57,500 nucleotides of DNA. Source: Symbiodinium natans (Eukaryota > Sar > Dinophyceae > Suessiales > Symbiodiniaceae). Positions 10,996 through 22,900 of the stretch are shown piece by piece (position 1 is the first letter of the stretch; each line of letters opens with the position of its first letter). Made by a program: the position numbers and the translations under genes. The stretch is taken from assembly GCA_905221605.1 (NCBI GenBank), contig CAJNDS010002076.1, forward strand, positions 532,463 through 589,962, written 5' to 3'. Under the pieces are notes generated by a model. The model saw only the letters and a program-made list of their open reading frames with translations. It was not told the DNA's origin and did no database searches.

Positions 10996-13900
10996 GCCGA
11001 GGCCTCAGAACCAGCATGCGAACGAAACGTGTTCTCCACCTATTCCGTAGCTTTGACCAATGTTAAGCCATGTAGGAATCTGTAGGTACCACGTCTGCAT
11101 GGTAGAAATTGTTGCTAGTCAACTGATTTAGCATGGTGAAACATGGGGCCGACACTGCCGAGGTCCTTACCCGGTTCCACCGCATGCGGGGCGATCGCAC
11201 GCTGTGGCTACCAGGCCGCGCATTTGCAGGTGTCTTAAGGTTTAATAGCTGGGCAGGCCGCCTAGCAAGTGATTCGTCTCGAGCAGCGAGTGTTGCAAGA
11301 GGGACTGGAGCGGAAATGGAACCAACAGGGAAGCAGTAGCAGCCATTGAGCAAGGTCACTCCGAGCGGTTGTGCAGCATTCGAAGGAACTGACCATGCTG
11401 GCATCGCGACGCAGATGCTGGTAGTCCGCACCTTGGGATTCGGCGGCCGCACTCCTTCCGCATTCTGTGGTTAGGTGCTGGGGTTCAGGCAAACTTCAGG
11501 TGCCCCAGCATTGCACTTCTTCTCTCTTTGCCTCTCCGTTTGGGCTGCTTCCAAGCCTCCTGGGCCTCACTCATCTTGCCCAATCTTCTTGTGAAGAATG
11601 CAAGGCGCCAGCGGCCAACGCTCCCACAAAACGCTACGACCAAGCACGAAGCAACATCAAAGACCGGTTACATCCTAACGAAGCAACTCTCATTTCTAAT
11701 TTCTAAGACTACTTGAGCCCTGAAATGCTCTTGTTAGTTTAGGCATGGGGGTCTTGATTCAAAGCCTAAAGCAGCACAATAACAACTCAGGGTCTGGGAT
11801 GTAGGATTTCCATGTTTGGGATCTAGTGTCTATAGGGCTATAGGATGGGCATGCAAGGTCGATTTAAGGGGCAGGGTCCAAGTTGTGAAGTTCAGGGGTT
11901 CTAGTTAGTTTTTGTTTAAGTATGGAGTTTAGGGTTCAACCAGGGTCTGGTGCTGTATGCTTAGGAACGCAGGGTTTCGAGGGTTGGCAGCCCCAGCCAG
12001 GAACGCCAGCTGGTGGCCGAAGGATCCTCGCCAGGGTCTCCGATTCAAATGTGTTTGGTGCTGGGGCTTGGGGTGGCAGATCTTGTGCTTCAGCTCTTTG
12101 ACTCTTGAAACCTCGTCCTTTTTTTACAGCGGGCGAAAGCTGGCCTTGCTTACAGATCCTCTTCCTACTGGAGTAGTGTTTTTGGCTGCGGCAGGGCTAC
12201 GATAGCACAGGGGAGGTTGCATTGCCAGGACCAGTTCGTCCATTGTGTGCTAGTGTTGTCGCACATGGCAAAGCAGCTGTGTGATAACTCCAGCATGGTT
12301 CGAAAATTGTAGAGTTGCCAGGGCGAAACGGCGGGCTGCTTGAGAAAGAGATGCCGGAAATTGAGAGAGAGTACATGAGGCGCCGGTGATGGAGGACAAG
12401 TCGGGCAGCAGCATCGAGCAGATTTTGAGAGGTCATTGGCTTGACTCCATGGATAATTCCATCCTGTTCAGCAGGTGTGGTGCAGATCAGGATTTCTGTC
12501 AGGACCCCTTTCCTCGGTGCGATGGGCGGACGGGAATCTTGCATCCGCGCGGCCGCGCGAGACGAGAAGCTCAGCATCCACCGTGACGAGCAGCAGCGAT
12601 GGTCTTGCGGCAGCGCCACGTTGGAGCATGTTGGAGCTCTTCGACGAAGAAAGGTCCCGCTTGGTTTGGACAACTGCAGACGGGCGTCGCAATGTATGGT
12701 CGCGAACACAGGCCGTTGACGGTCCAGAGATCACGAGCTTTCCTTGGTTGATCCATGGTGCCCCACTTGAGCCCTGGATGCCATCAGACATCTCAAGAGA
12801 CATTCTACATGACGCCGCACGCGTGACTGCTATCTTAGACATTCGACAGATGATGGGGCCCGATGCCAAAGCTCAGAATGAAATCACAGAGATCTTAATC
12901 GACCATAACTTGGAGAGGAAAAGGAACGGATCGGGGAAGAGTGAGGACTACTTGATACCCAAATAGCTCAGCGGGTTCAGAGGATCTCCAGTGAGTGCCT
13001 TGCGCACCGTCTGCAGTGGAGCGGTGAGAACGAGGTCTGGGTCGGGCCACACAAGATCATACTCGCGACATCCAGACACTGCAGTCACGGTGGGTTCTGG
13101 ACCCGCAGGATGAGCAGATGGACATCGAAGTAGCAAGGTTACTCGCCTTGTGCAGCATCTTTGACATTCCGATGAGCCACCGCCGAAGTGGAATGCACCC
13201 AGGCATTGATCCTGAACTCAGGCAGCAGTGTGACTATGAGCTATTCGCTTCACCGCTAAACGCAGTAGTAGGCAATGGATACTACGCGAGCAAGTGGCCG
13301 CAGATTGAGTGGCGTTTCGGCTCGATGGGTTCATACCCCTCTGCTATCCTTGAGATGCCCGACAACTCGATCGTGGGCGTGAGCCCACCGTACACAGATG
13401 CCTACCTTGCCGACGTGATGGAAAGACTACCGCAGATGAAGGTCAGGTTTCAACTTCGAACAGTGATACAGCTTCGAAGTGCACCTTGGCGGGAGAGCGT
13501 TGCATCGCTGCTGCCATCCGCACAACTGCTGTATGACTACTACGATGCGTCTGCGGATGTGTGGGTCAAAGTCGTTTGCCCAACGTTGCTCTGGGAGGAT
13601 CCTCGGTTGAAGTTGCAGGAGGCACTTGTCCCTGTGGGTTGTGCATCATCGGATCAACGGGCTGTGCTTCACCATCGAGGTGCAGCAAGCCAGCGGGAGG
13701 AAAAAAGCGACACTGTACGGCGGTCGACAAAGCGCGTCTCGTGGAGATGGTATGTATGTGTATCTTTCATTTGGGGGAGTTGTTTCTGGAAGAGCCAATG
13801 CAGCCATTGCCGAGGCGGCAGGAGGTCGGCCGAGATGAGTTCCTGCGGCGGGCCCGAAGCTTAATCCGCACTGCCCCCAGGGTTTATATGCCTTGAAGAT

Positions 13901-16900
13901 TCAACATAGTAGAATTCGTCAGAGTTTCGATGATCCTTGACTCTTGGGCCTCGGGCTGTGTCAAGCAGTACCCAAGTCCAGCAGGACCACGCTTCACCAC
14001 TCGACTTGTCCTATAAACCTCGAGGAAGGTCATGACACACAGTCCGAGCCCTTGGCCGGAACCATGCCTTCAGACCCTGATTCTTCAGCCGTTACAGCCC
14101 GCACTAGCTCAATGTAAGTACTTCACGTTCCGAACCCTCTTCGGGACTGCCATCGTGGCCAGGTGTGGGAGTGGAAAGACGAGAAAGGCGGCGCCATAGC
14201 CGCGAGCCACAGCAGAGCACTGGCAGAGCACCATGTCAGTAACCAATCATGTTAGCCGAGAGGCAGAGAGGGAGAGAAAGGAAGAAAGAAAGAAAGAAGG
14301 AAAGAATCACCTAAGGGCAGCCCTCCTTCGGGAGGGTTAAGCGTGTGGAGAGGGAGACAGAGAGCGAACCAAACATATTCGCCAAGAGAGGGAGAGAGAG
14401 AAAGCGAGAGAGTGAGCGAGTGTGTGTGTGTGTGCCACAGAAGCTGAGTCCACTGAGGCTCTCAAACTCTGGGTCCTCAAAACTTCCGAAAGACGTGATG
14501 TAGTCGACTCAACGGCACAAGCACAGGGTCGGCGAGGGCGACAGGAAGGTGGTGCACAGCTTCCCCAGCAATGCACAGTCCGATGTGGCTCAGCCAAGCA
14601 ACTTTGAGCCTTGCACTGGCCTCAACATCTGGAACGCCCTTAGAGAGCCCTGAAGGCTAAACTGTAATTTTGACGCTACGCGGCCTCGGCCTGGGCACAA
14701 GACAACCGCGTAGATCGCGGGGGGGAAGGTGCTGTTGGGCTTCAGGGCTTTGGAAGCTTCGTGCAATCATTCCCTTTTGGGGATCCTGTTGAGACCAAGC
14801 CTCAAGGGGGGCGCGCAGGGCGGTGGGTGGGGACGTGTGTCCACCCCCTGCGGCCGGGCTTAAATGCCCCGTGGTCCTGATGCACCGTCCGCTCGGGGGG
14901 GGGGGAGTGGGGGGGTAATTAGCCTTAAGGCAACCCAGACACGGGCCTGGCGGGCTTTACTTCCACGTGGTACCTGTGCCCCTACTCAGACTCTTGAACC
15001 TGACTTGCTTTTTTTGGGGCCTCACCCTTGGCCCGAAAAGGTGAACCAACTGCGGTGCCTGGGGGCCTCGGCCGACTGGTCGCGCGAGCCCGGGGGCCTC
15101 GGGGAATGCTTCGGGTGTCCACTTCCTGCTTGGTTTGAGGCGCATTGAAGGATTTTTGAAGGGTTGAGGTCCAGGCGTTGGGCTTAGATACCTTGCAGCT
15201 GCAACAAGTTTGGCAGCTGCGGAGTAATCCCTTCCCCCTAATATTAAACGGCACCCCCCCCCCAACAGAAACTCGAAATGTGTTTTTATTGTTAGGGGGA
15301 GGTTTTATCCAAATGTCATGTTTGGGTTCCAAAGGGTTTAGGGTGTAGGCTTCAGAGAGGGAGCTCCACTCAGGCAGCACACCAAGGCTCAGACAGAGGT
15401 TTTTTCAGCCACACACACACACACTCTCTCTCACTCACACACACACACACACACACCCACACTCACTCACACTCACACACACACACACTCACACACTCTC
15501 ACTCACACACTCTCACTCACACACTCACTCATTTGTTGGCTTGAGGGTTTTAGGAGCCCTGAACCCCCCCTAATTCGGAATAGTGTTTAAAAGGCAGGGT
15601 CGGTTTCGGCAGCATTTTCCGGAAAGCGTTTTTATAATTGGGGCGGGGGGGGGGTTTAATGAAAGGGGGAAGGGATTAGGCAGCTCTCACACGTGGAACT
15701 TGGAATTGAGCGTTGGTTTGTGGCTGTGGCACTTCGAAACATATTTGCAATCTGATTGAGGTTTCATGTTGCACGTTCTAGTCTATGTGCACCTTTTCGA
15801 CTACAAGGGAGGCTGTCAAGTTCTTTTGCTCAAGTCTCGAAAATGTTAAGGAGTCTGCGAATCTTGTCGGCTGCGCTAGGCCATGCTAGAAGAACGGAGG
15901 GCTGGGGATTGAAGACGCCTGTTTCGATCCAGGCGGGGGGTTGGGGGAAGAAGCGTCTCCCCCAAATGCCGTAAAACCAGGCAGTTCACTTTGAACGACC
16001 ACATGAGCTCTGCCGCCCGGGCCTCTGCTGGCCGTGCGCTGCGGCCATGCCGACCCATGAGGGATGGTTGTCTAGCGTGCCTTGACATACTGGGGGATCC
16101 TTCTCAATCATTAACTCTTGGGCCATGCAGAAGAGATTGACCGCTGTGTCTACTCGAGCCATGTCCAAAGCACCATGGCAACAGGGCTTGGGCTCCGGGG
16201 GCTTTTCTGGAGATCCCTGCCCTTTTCAGGTCGTTGAGGCCTTCTGTCGGCTGCACGAGCAGGGTGCCCAGCATTTCTCCGTTCAGATGTCTTCGTGGGT
16301 TACATCTCAGCTGACGCCACCGACGATGCAAGCACCCCTGTCCGCTTGAGCCCTGAAGCTTTTAAGGTCGCATGGCGAGCGTAGTCCAAATATTTTAAAT
16401 GGGTTTGGAATGATCCCCCTTCTCTCGACTACTTAGATGCACTATGAGCACCAACAGATTTGTTGTGGATGGCCCTGTCTCGCCGAAAAACAAGCTCATA
16501 CCTCGATGATCATGAGTTCGACACTGTCGTTGTCGCTGGCATCATCTTCACAAGTCATCGAGCGATCAACGCCAAAAAATGTAGTGATCGCCACGCCACT
16601 GCCGCCACCGCCATCATCCATTCTCACCCTCACACTCAGCATCATTGACCATCACCATCACCGGCAGTCTAGACTCAGTATACCAGCAACTGCAAAGCTG
16701 TGAAGAAGTTATTCGAGGAAGGGCGCCATCTTCCGGGGCCAGCGGATGGTCAACTGGAGCCCAGTGCTCCAGACGGCCGTTAGCGACCTTGAGGCACCCT
16801 TCCTGAAGCGGGGTGTCAAAGGATTGTCGCTGTATCGCTACAGTTACATCTATTCCAAAAAAGCGGCTCCAACTACACAGGATGTAACACGCCTCTTACC

Positions 16901-19900
16901 TGCGGAAGCTTGCTCATGTCGTGGCTGTCGCGCTTGAAGACAGCCAGGCTCCGAAGCCAATGCCTCCTGAAGCCAAGCAGGTGGAGTATTCGGATGTGCA
17001 GGGCCACCTTTATCACTTCAAGCTGCCAGCTCAGCCTTGGGCAGTGTGAGAGTTTCGGCCTGCAGGGCTGCCTGGGTTTAAGGAGGCATCAGCGAACGTG
17101 CTTTGACAATTTCATGAAGTGCATCTCTTTGTCTCTTAGTCCGCAAAACCCCCTTTCTTGAGGTACATGGTCGCGGACACTGAGGCCCTGGGATGCAGAG
17201 TCCATATGCGAGTTGAGTCCACACGTCACACGTCGCGTCCTGTGTTCTGGGAGGCATTCAATCTGAATCTAGAGCAGAGACATGCATGTAGACACATCTC
17301 GAGACTCAGAGACCACAAGACTGCCTCCAGATGCCTTGCAGCCTGTTTGTGGGTAGCTGTAGAAACACGGCAGTCAGTGTCGGAGACCTCGGATACAGCA
17401 CCCTACTAAACCTACAAAATGTCCTCGCAGGCTAGGGCTGCCAGCCTGGCATCTGAGTTGAGAGAGCAGGGCTCTCTCCCTCTTTGCCGTAAAAATGTTC
17501 GGCCATGGAGGCACCAGAAAGCAACCGCTCCAGCGGCTCCAGCTCGTTGATTTGGTTGTTGCTGTTGGCCTGTGCCTGGCTCGGGGTAGCAGGAGCCTCG
17601 CTCACCCTGTCGCTGACCTGGAGTCCTCTCCACATACTGTACACTCAGAGAGATGGCAACCACAGCAGCAACGGCAAGGATGTGACACTGCGTGACTCTC
17701 GCGGCGCTGGTTCGGGAGATCTCCGCGCGACAACATCTCTGTCAGCGACGACGACAACGACCACAGCGACACGGGCGACGAAGGCCCAGCCTCTTGTCCA
17801 GCCGACCTTGACGAAGACTCCAAACACAGCTTCCGAGTGCGGCAGGTCCGACAGGGCTGGCACGTGGCTCCAGATGCCCGCTGTCGAACTTCCAGACCCC
17901 GGCTCGGGCGAGCCGCCTTTCTACTGGAACAAGCATCTGGTGATGGTCGGCGACTCGAGGATGCGCTATCAGTATGTGGCTCGCATACTTCTTCACGCAT
18001 GGCACCTTTGCAACGAGCAAAGCATACGATTCCCTGGCCTCGAAGAATGAGCAGCAGTTTTTCAGTGCATGGCTCCAGCATGTGGACCAAATACTGAAGT
18101 ATGATAAGTGCAACTGCCTCTCGGCCATGTTCGATTTTTGTCACGGAGTAAATATGTAAGTTGAATCAACTCTCACCAGATTCGGGTTTTTTAGTTGGGG
18201 AAGCTGAGGCTTTCGACCATATCACTTTAAACCCACAAATACGGTCGAACATCGCTACTATCGCAACCCTGAGAAGAACATGGCGATCACCTACTTGCAG
18301 AAGTTTGGGTCATCATTGATGCAAGGACACTGGCATTCGAATGGCACCAGCATCGACTTCTGCGGATTCCCATGCGCGCCAAACAAGTGTGACCCACTGC
18401 GCATACCTGCAACGTGGACTGCAAGCAACGTGTCCCAGCTTGCAAGAGTCGTTGCTGAGCTAAAGCCAGACTATGCAGCTCGGCTTTAAACAGAGGGCTG
18501 CGTTGCACCGTTGCACTCCCCCACATAAGTCACACGACCTGCCTTGAGACTCCTGTTCCTTGCAAAGGTAGTGTACCATCCCGGGTGGGAGGAGCTCACT
18601 GGATGGGCGCCAGAAGACGTCGCCCAGCTTTTCGGGCAGATCCAGGAGTTATGTCCTGCAGCCAAGCTGTACTTGAAAACCCGGCTGCTCACGCGGAAGG
18701 ACGATCCCAAAAACTTCACTGCTTGGGCCGACAAGACTTATGCAGATATGTACGAGAAGTACAGATTTGCGGAGCACGGTTGGCACATTTGGGACGTCTC
18801 GAAAATCACAGCGGCATGGAAAGAAATGGACGATCCGGCCAAGTCATTCATGCTCGACTCTTATCACTACACCCTAAAATCGAACAACGAGCTCAATCGG
18901 CTCATGTTGCAGACCTTGTTTGGTGTCGACGTCCGATAGAAGCCGCGGCCTCCCTTTCTCTCTCTTCAGGACATCCATGCGCAACTTCGGAGTAAAATGT
19001 GTGTGCGTTCCAAGCCAGTCCTCTCCCTTCGATCCCGATGAGCTCTTGGTGGTGCCCAATATATGCCATAGGCAGTCGGGCCAAACGACACCAGGTTCTT
19101 TAAGGAGAGACTATCGCGTCTTGGCATAGACTCTGTGCGTCAGGAATTCATCCCGGTTGCAACAACGCGACCCGAGACGATCCTGGGTGACACGGCCGTG
19201 TGCGTGCACCCTGAGGAGAGGGCGGATGTGTTGAGACGAAAGTTGTGCCGGAAGGAGGCCCCCCCAAACAAATGACCCTAAAAACGACTCCCCGGTTGTC
19301 TGCGTGACCTGCGCACTGCGCCGAACGATGCTCTTCCTAATCATCCTACGGGGTCCCGTGACCCTTGGCATGGAAGGACCCGCGCTATGAGCACCTCATT
19401 GGCAAGGACGTCCTCGTGCCAATCCAGGGTCCGAGGGGTCCAAATCCGACACACGCCGCAACATGACGCAACTCTGATATCGACATTTCCAAGACTAAGA
19501 TTGTACAGTCTTGCTTCAGGCTTCTGTTTGGAGAGAAGGGTAGGAGGAGGTGTTGCTCAGCTGGTGGGATGCGTCACGGGAGTCGCAACTCATACACGCC
19601 AGGATAGCACAGCACACAGCTTATGCTTGTACGGTCGCACAGCCGCCTCGCAGTTCTTGGTACAGCCCGTCTATAGCCGGTGGCTACAGGGTATGTTGCG
19701 TGTCTGACAGCTCGATGTCGCTGTCAAGGTTACTTTGGTGTCCCGTCATTCTATATGCAGTACCACCTGTGAAATGGGTCAGTTGGAAGAGTGGGATGAG
19801 GGAGGGCTGCTGGCAGCAATGTGTTTCTTGACTTAGTGGCAAGCTCGCAGTGTGAGCATCTCAACTGCGAGCTTTTTGTGGTCAATGTAATGAACATCTC

Positions 19901-22900
19901 TCCAACCGTTCTCATGAGGATTTGCGCGTTTGACAAGCATAATTGTCAATGCTTACGCGCGGCCGTCGGGCTGGCCGTGTAGCATGCGAAGCGGTCCTGG
20001 GAGGGGTTTGGGGGCGGGGGGGTTGCAAGAAAGCTCGAGGTTGGAAAGGTCCCAAAAAGGGCCCGCGGGGTGGGGCGGGGGGTCCCAGAAAAAAAGTGTC
20101 AGGGGCAGGTGACACCGGTCCCGGGAGGAGCCCCCTGCATTTAAGGCTGCTCCGGTCGGTTTGCGCAGAACAGGGCCGGGGGAGGGGGGGGGGGGTTGGG
20201 GAAAGGGTTGGAAGGCGTTGAAGTACTGATTGTGATGTTCGCAGTCGCAGTTCTGCACGGTTTTTATGGGTGCATACCACGCCTGATCTTCGAAGTTCGT
20301 AAGTGGGTCTAACCGACGAGAATCACCTTGTTATGAACCCATGCAGGCCGACGCATCCCAGTGATTGCAGATGCCTATGTGGACAGGGAGCAGTGGACCT
20401 GGGCAGGGTTTTGGCTGACACACGTGGAGGTTGTTCTGGATGAGGGTCCCTTTGGGTCGTTTGCTCAGAGCAAGGGCTTAGTAGCAAGTTGCCCATAAGG
20501 CCTCAATTTGGAACAAAAGCCTTGCAGACCAATTCAAAGCCCACTCCCCTAAAAGGCGCCCCTTTCGGCACGGGTCCGAAACAATTTGGGATATCCGGGC
20601 GCCTTGAGAATGCCAGGGGAAAGCTTGATTCAAGAAGGGCGTTCCTTTCGATTCTTGACCAATGCTTAATCCTGCAGATCCTGCCACACTTCCTCGACTG
20701 CTTGCAGTAACCCAGGTTCGGGACCGGGGCGCTGAAAATCACACCCGCCCACGACTTCAACGACTTTGAAATTGGGCAGACTCACAAGCTGGAGAGCCAC
20801 TCTGCCAGGGCCCCGGCCAAGCCTTGCTGACGGCTGTTTTTCGATGGGCCCTCCGACACTTCCTCCCACTTTGTCCAAGGTGATTGGTTTGGACGGATCC
20901 ATGGCCTCTACGCTGGAAGCATTAGGCCCAGCTACCTTTGGTTCTTTGGTTCCTAGCTGGTGTGGCTCTGTGGGCGCTTGTGGGGTGTTTTGGCAAGGAC
21001 GTTGTCTCCTCGTTGGACAGGTTCTCCGCAGTACATCGGCTTGGACCGTGCCGACTGCGCTGGCCTTAGAATGCTTCCCTTAATGGAGGTGCAGAGATTC
21101 CGAGAAGGGCACACGGAATCTCGCGAATCCCTGACTGAGTTCCATTTCGCTGCTCAGGTCGGAAGCAGCTCTGGGCTGATCTCGAAGAAGCAGGCTTAAC
21201 CTTGAAGGTCGAGGACCCACGGAGCATCGCAGAGTCACAGAGAGCAGCGGGGCGAAGTTGCGCCTCGTAGGGTGCCGGTGCTTATGAATCGCGAAGGACC
21301 ACATGCAGCGCGTGCCGTTGTCGCAAAGGCTGGCAAGGGAACAGGCTTAGGGATGTTTCGGGTTGCACTTCGAGCGTTTCAGGTTTCAATTCGGGCAGGG
21401 CTCAAATGCAATTTCGAGCGGCAGACACAAAGAGATGCCACAACGAGAGGCAGACACTGCATGTTTTTTTTTCGGTTGTACGGCTAAGCCTTGCACTCTA
21501 AAGCTGAACAAATAAGCAGCCATGAGCACCTGCAACGATAGCCTGGAACCCAAAACCCTCAACGATCGTTGCAGGAGCGGTGAGGTCATTGAGCCCATGC
21601 TCTCTGATCAGTGGTTCGTGTCGACCGAGGTCTGGCTCATTGGAACATCTCCGGCATTGAAGTTTTAGGAGCCATACCTAATACCGGCACAATTGAGACC
21701 TCAAAGGAATGCCTCCTCTACGATATGCAGGCTTATGTGCACTTGAAGACTTTCCCCTGGGTGCATCATACGCAGTATGGGTGCACTCTCCCGCTCAGTG
21801 CTTGCAGATGGTTCAGGTATTCATGACTGATACCAGCAGGCAGGTTTGTGATTAGGCACATGATGGCATCTTGCGCACCTCCGATTTTGGAATATTGAGA
21901 ACATTGTTTGAATTTGCCGTCACCGCATCATCTAGGAGGGCTTGGCGTAACGTGCTTGGAAATTATGGGAATGCTTGCCAGAACCTTAGCTAGCCCCCCT
22001 CCCCCCCGCCCCTATAATGTTCCTTTCTCCAAGTATCCATTCCTCAGCCCTAAACTTCTACAAGTATCCTTTACCAGGTCATGGCTCAGCGGGCCATGGA
22101 CGCCGTGGAGCCGGCTCCTGAGGGAGAACTGGCAGGCAATCTCAGCCCAGAAGCTCGTCGCGGAGATGACAAGGTCCAATAAGGCCGAGAAAGGCTGTGA
22201 CCAGCTTTTTGAGCTGAGGTCTGGCGACATTACCATCCAGCCGGATCGTTTTGTAAAGTGTCCTCGGCGCTGCTTCCTTGTGTCCTATGGAACATGGCCA
22301 TGTAGACAGTCCTTGCCCGGTTCCCCCCCCATGAGCTGCGGGGACTCGTCATTGGCACGAGCTGAGAGACGGAGTTAAGGGCCTCCCACCGCCAGGACGT
22401 GGCAGGATTGGCTGAAGGAGAAGCAGCCCTGGTGCATCTCCAGGCGAGAAGCCCAACAGTGATTGCGAAATTAGAACTCTCTAGCTTGCCGTCAGGCATC
22501 TATAAATATATAAATATATAAATATATAAATATATAAATATAGAAATATAGAAATATAGAAATATAGAAATATAGAAATATAGAAATATAGAAATATAGA
22601 AATATAGAAATATAGAAATATAGAAATATAGAAATATAGAAATATAGAAATATAGAAATATAGAAATATAGAAATATAGAAATATAGAAATAAACAAATA
22701 AGATATAGAAATATAGAATATAGAATATAAATATAGAAATATAGAAATAGAAATATAGAATATAGAAATAGAAGTAGAAGTATAGAAGTATAGAAGTATA
22801 GAAGTATATATAAGTATAGAAATATAGAAGTATAGAAGTATAGAATATAGAATTATATAAGTATATATAGAAGTATATATAGAAGTATATATAGTGTGTG

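Noticed and set aside
11271-11342. Frame [16 protein letters not shown] that resembles the ValRS region after GTDHAG
   Set aside because: It lies before the exon encoding [10 protein letters not shown] (11386), so the order is wrong. The true continuation is at 12001 (ERQLVAEG).
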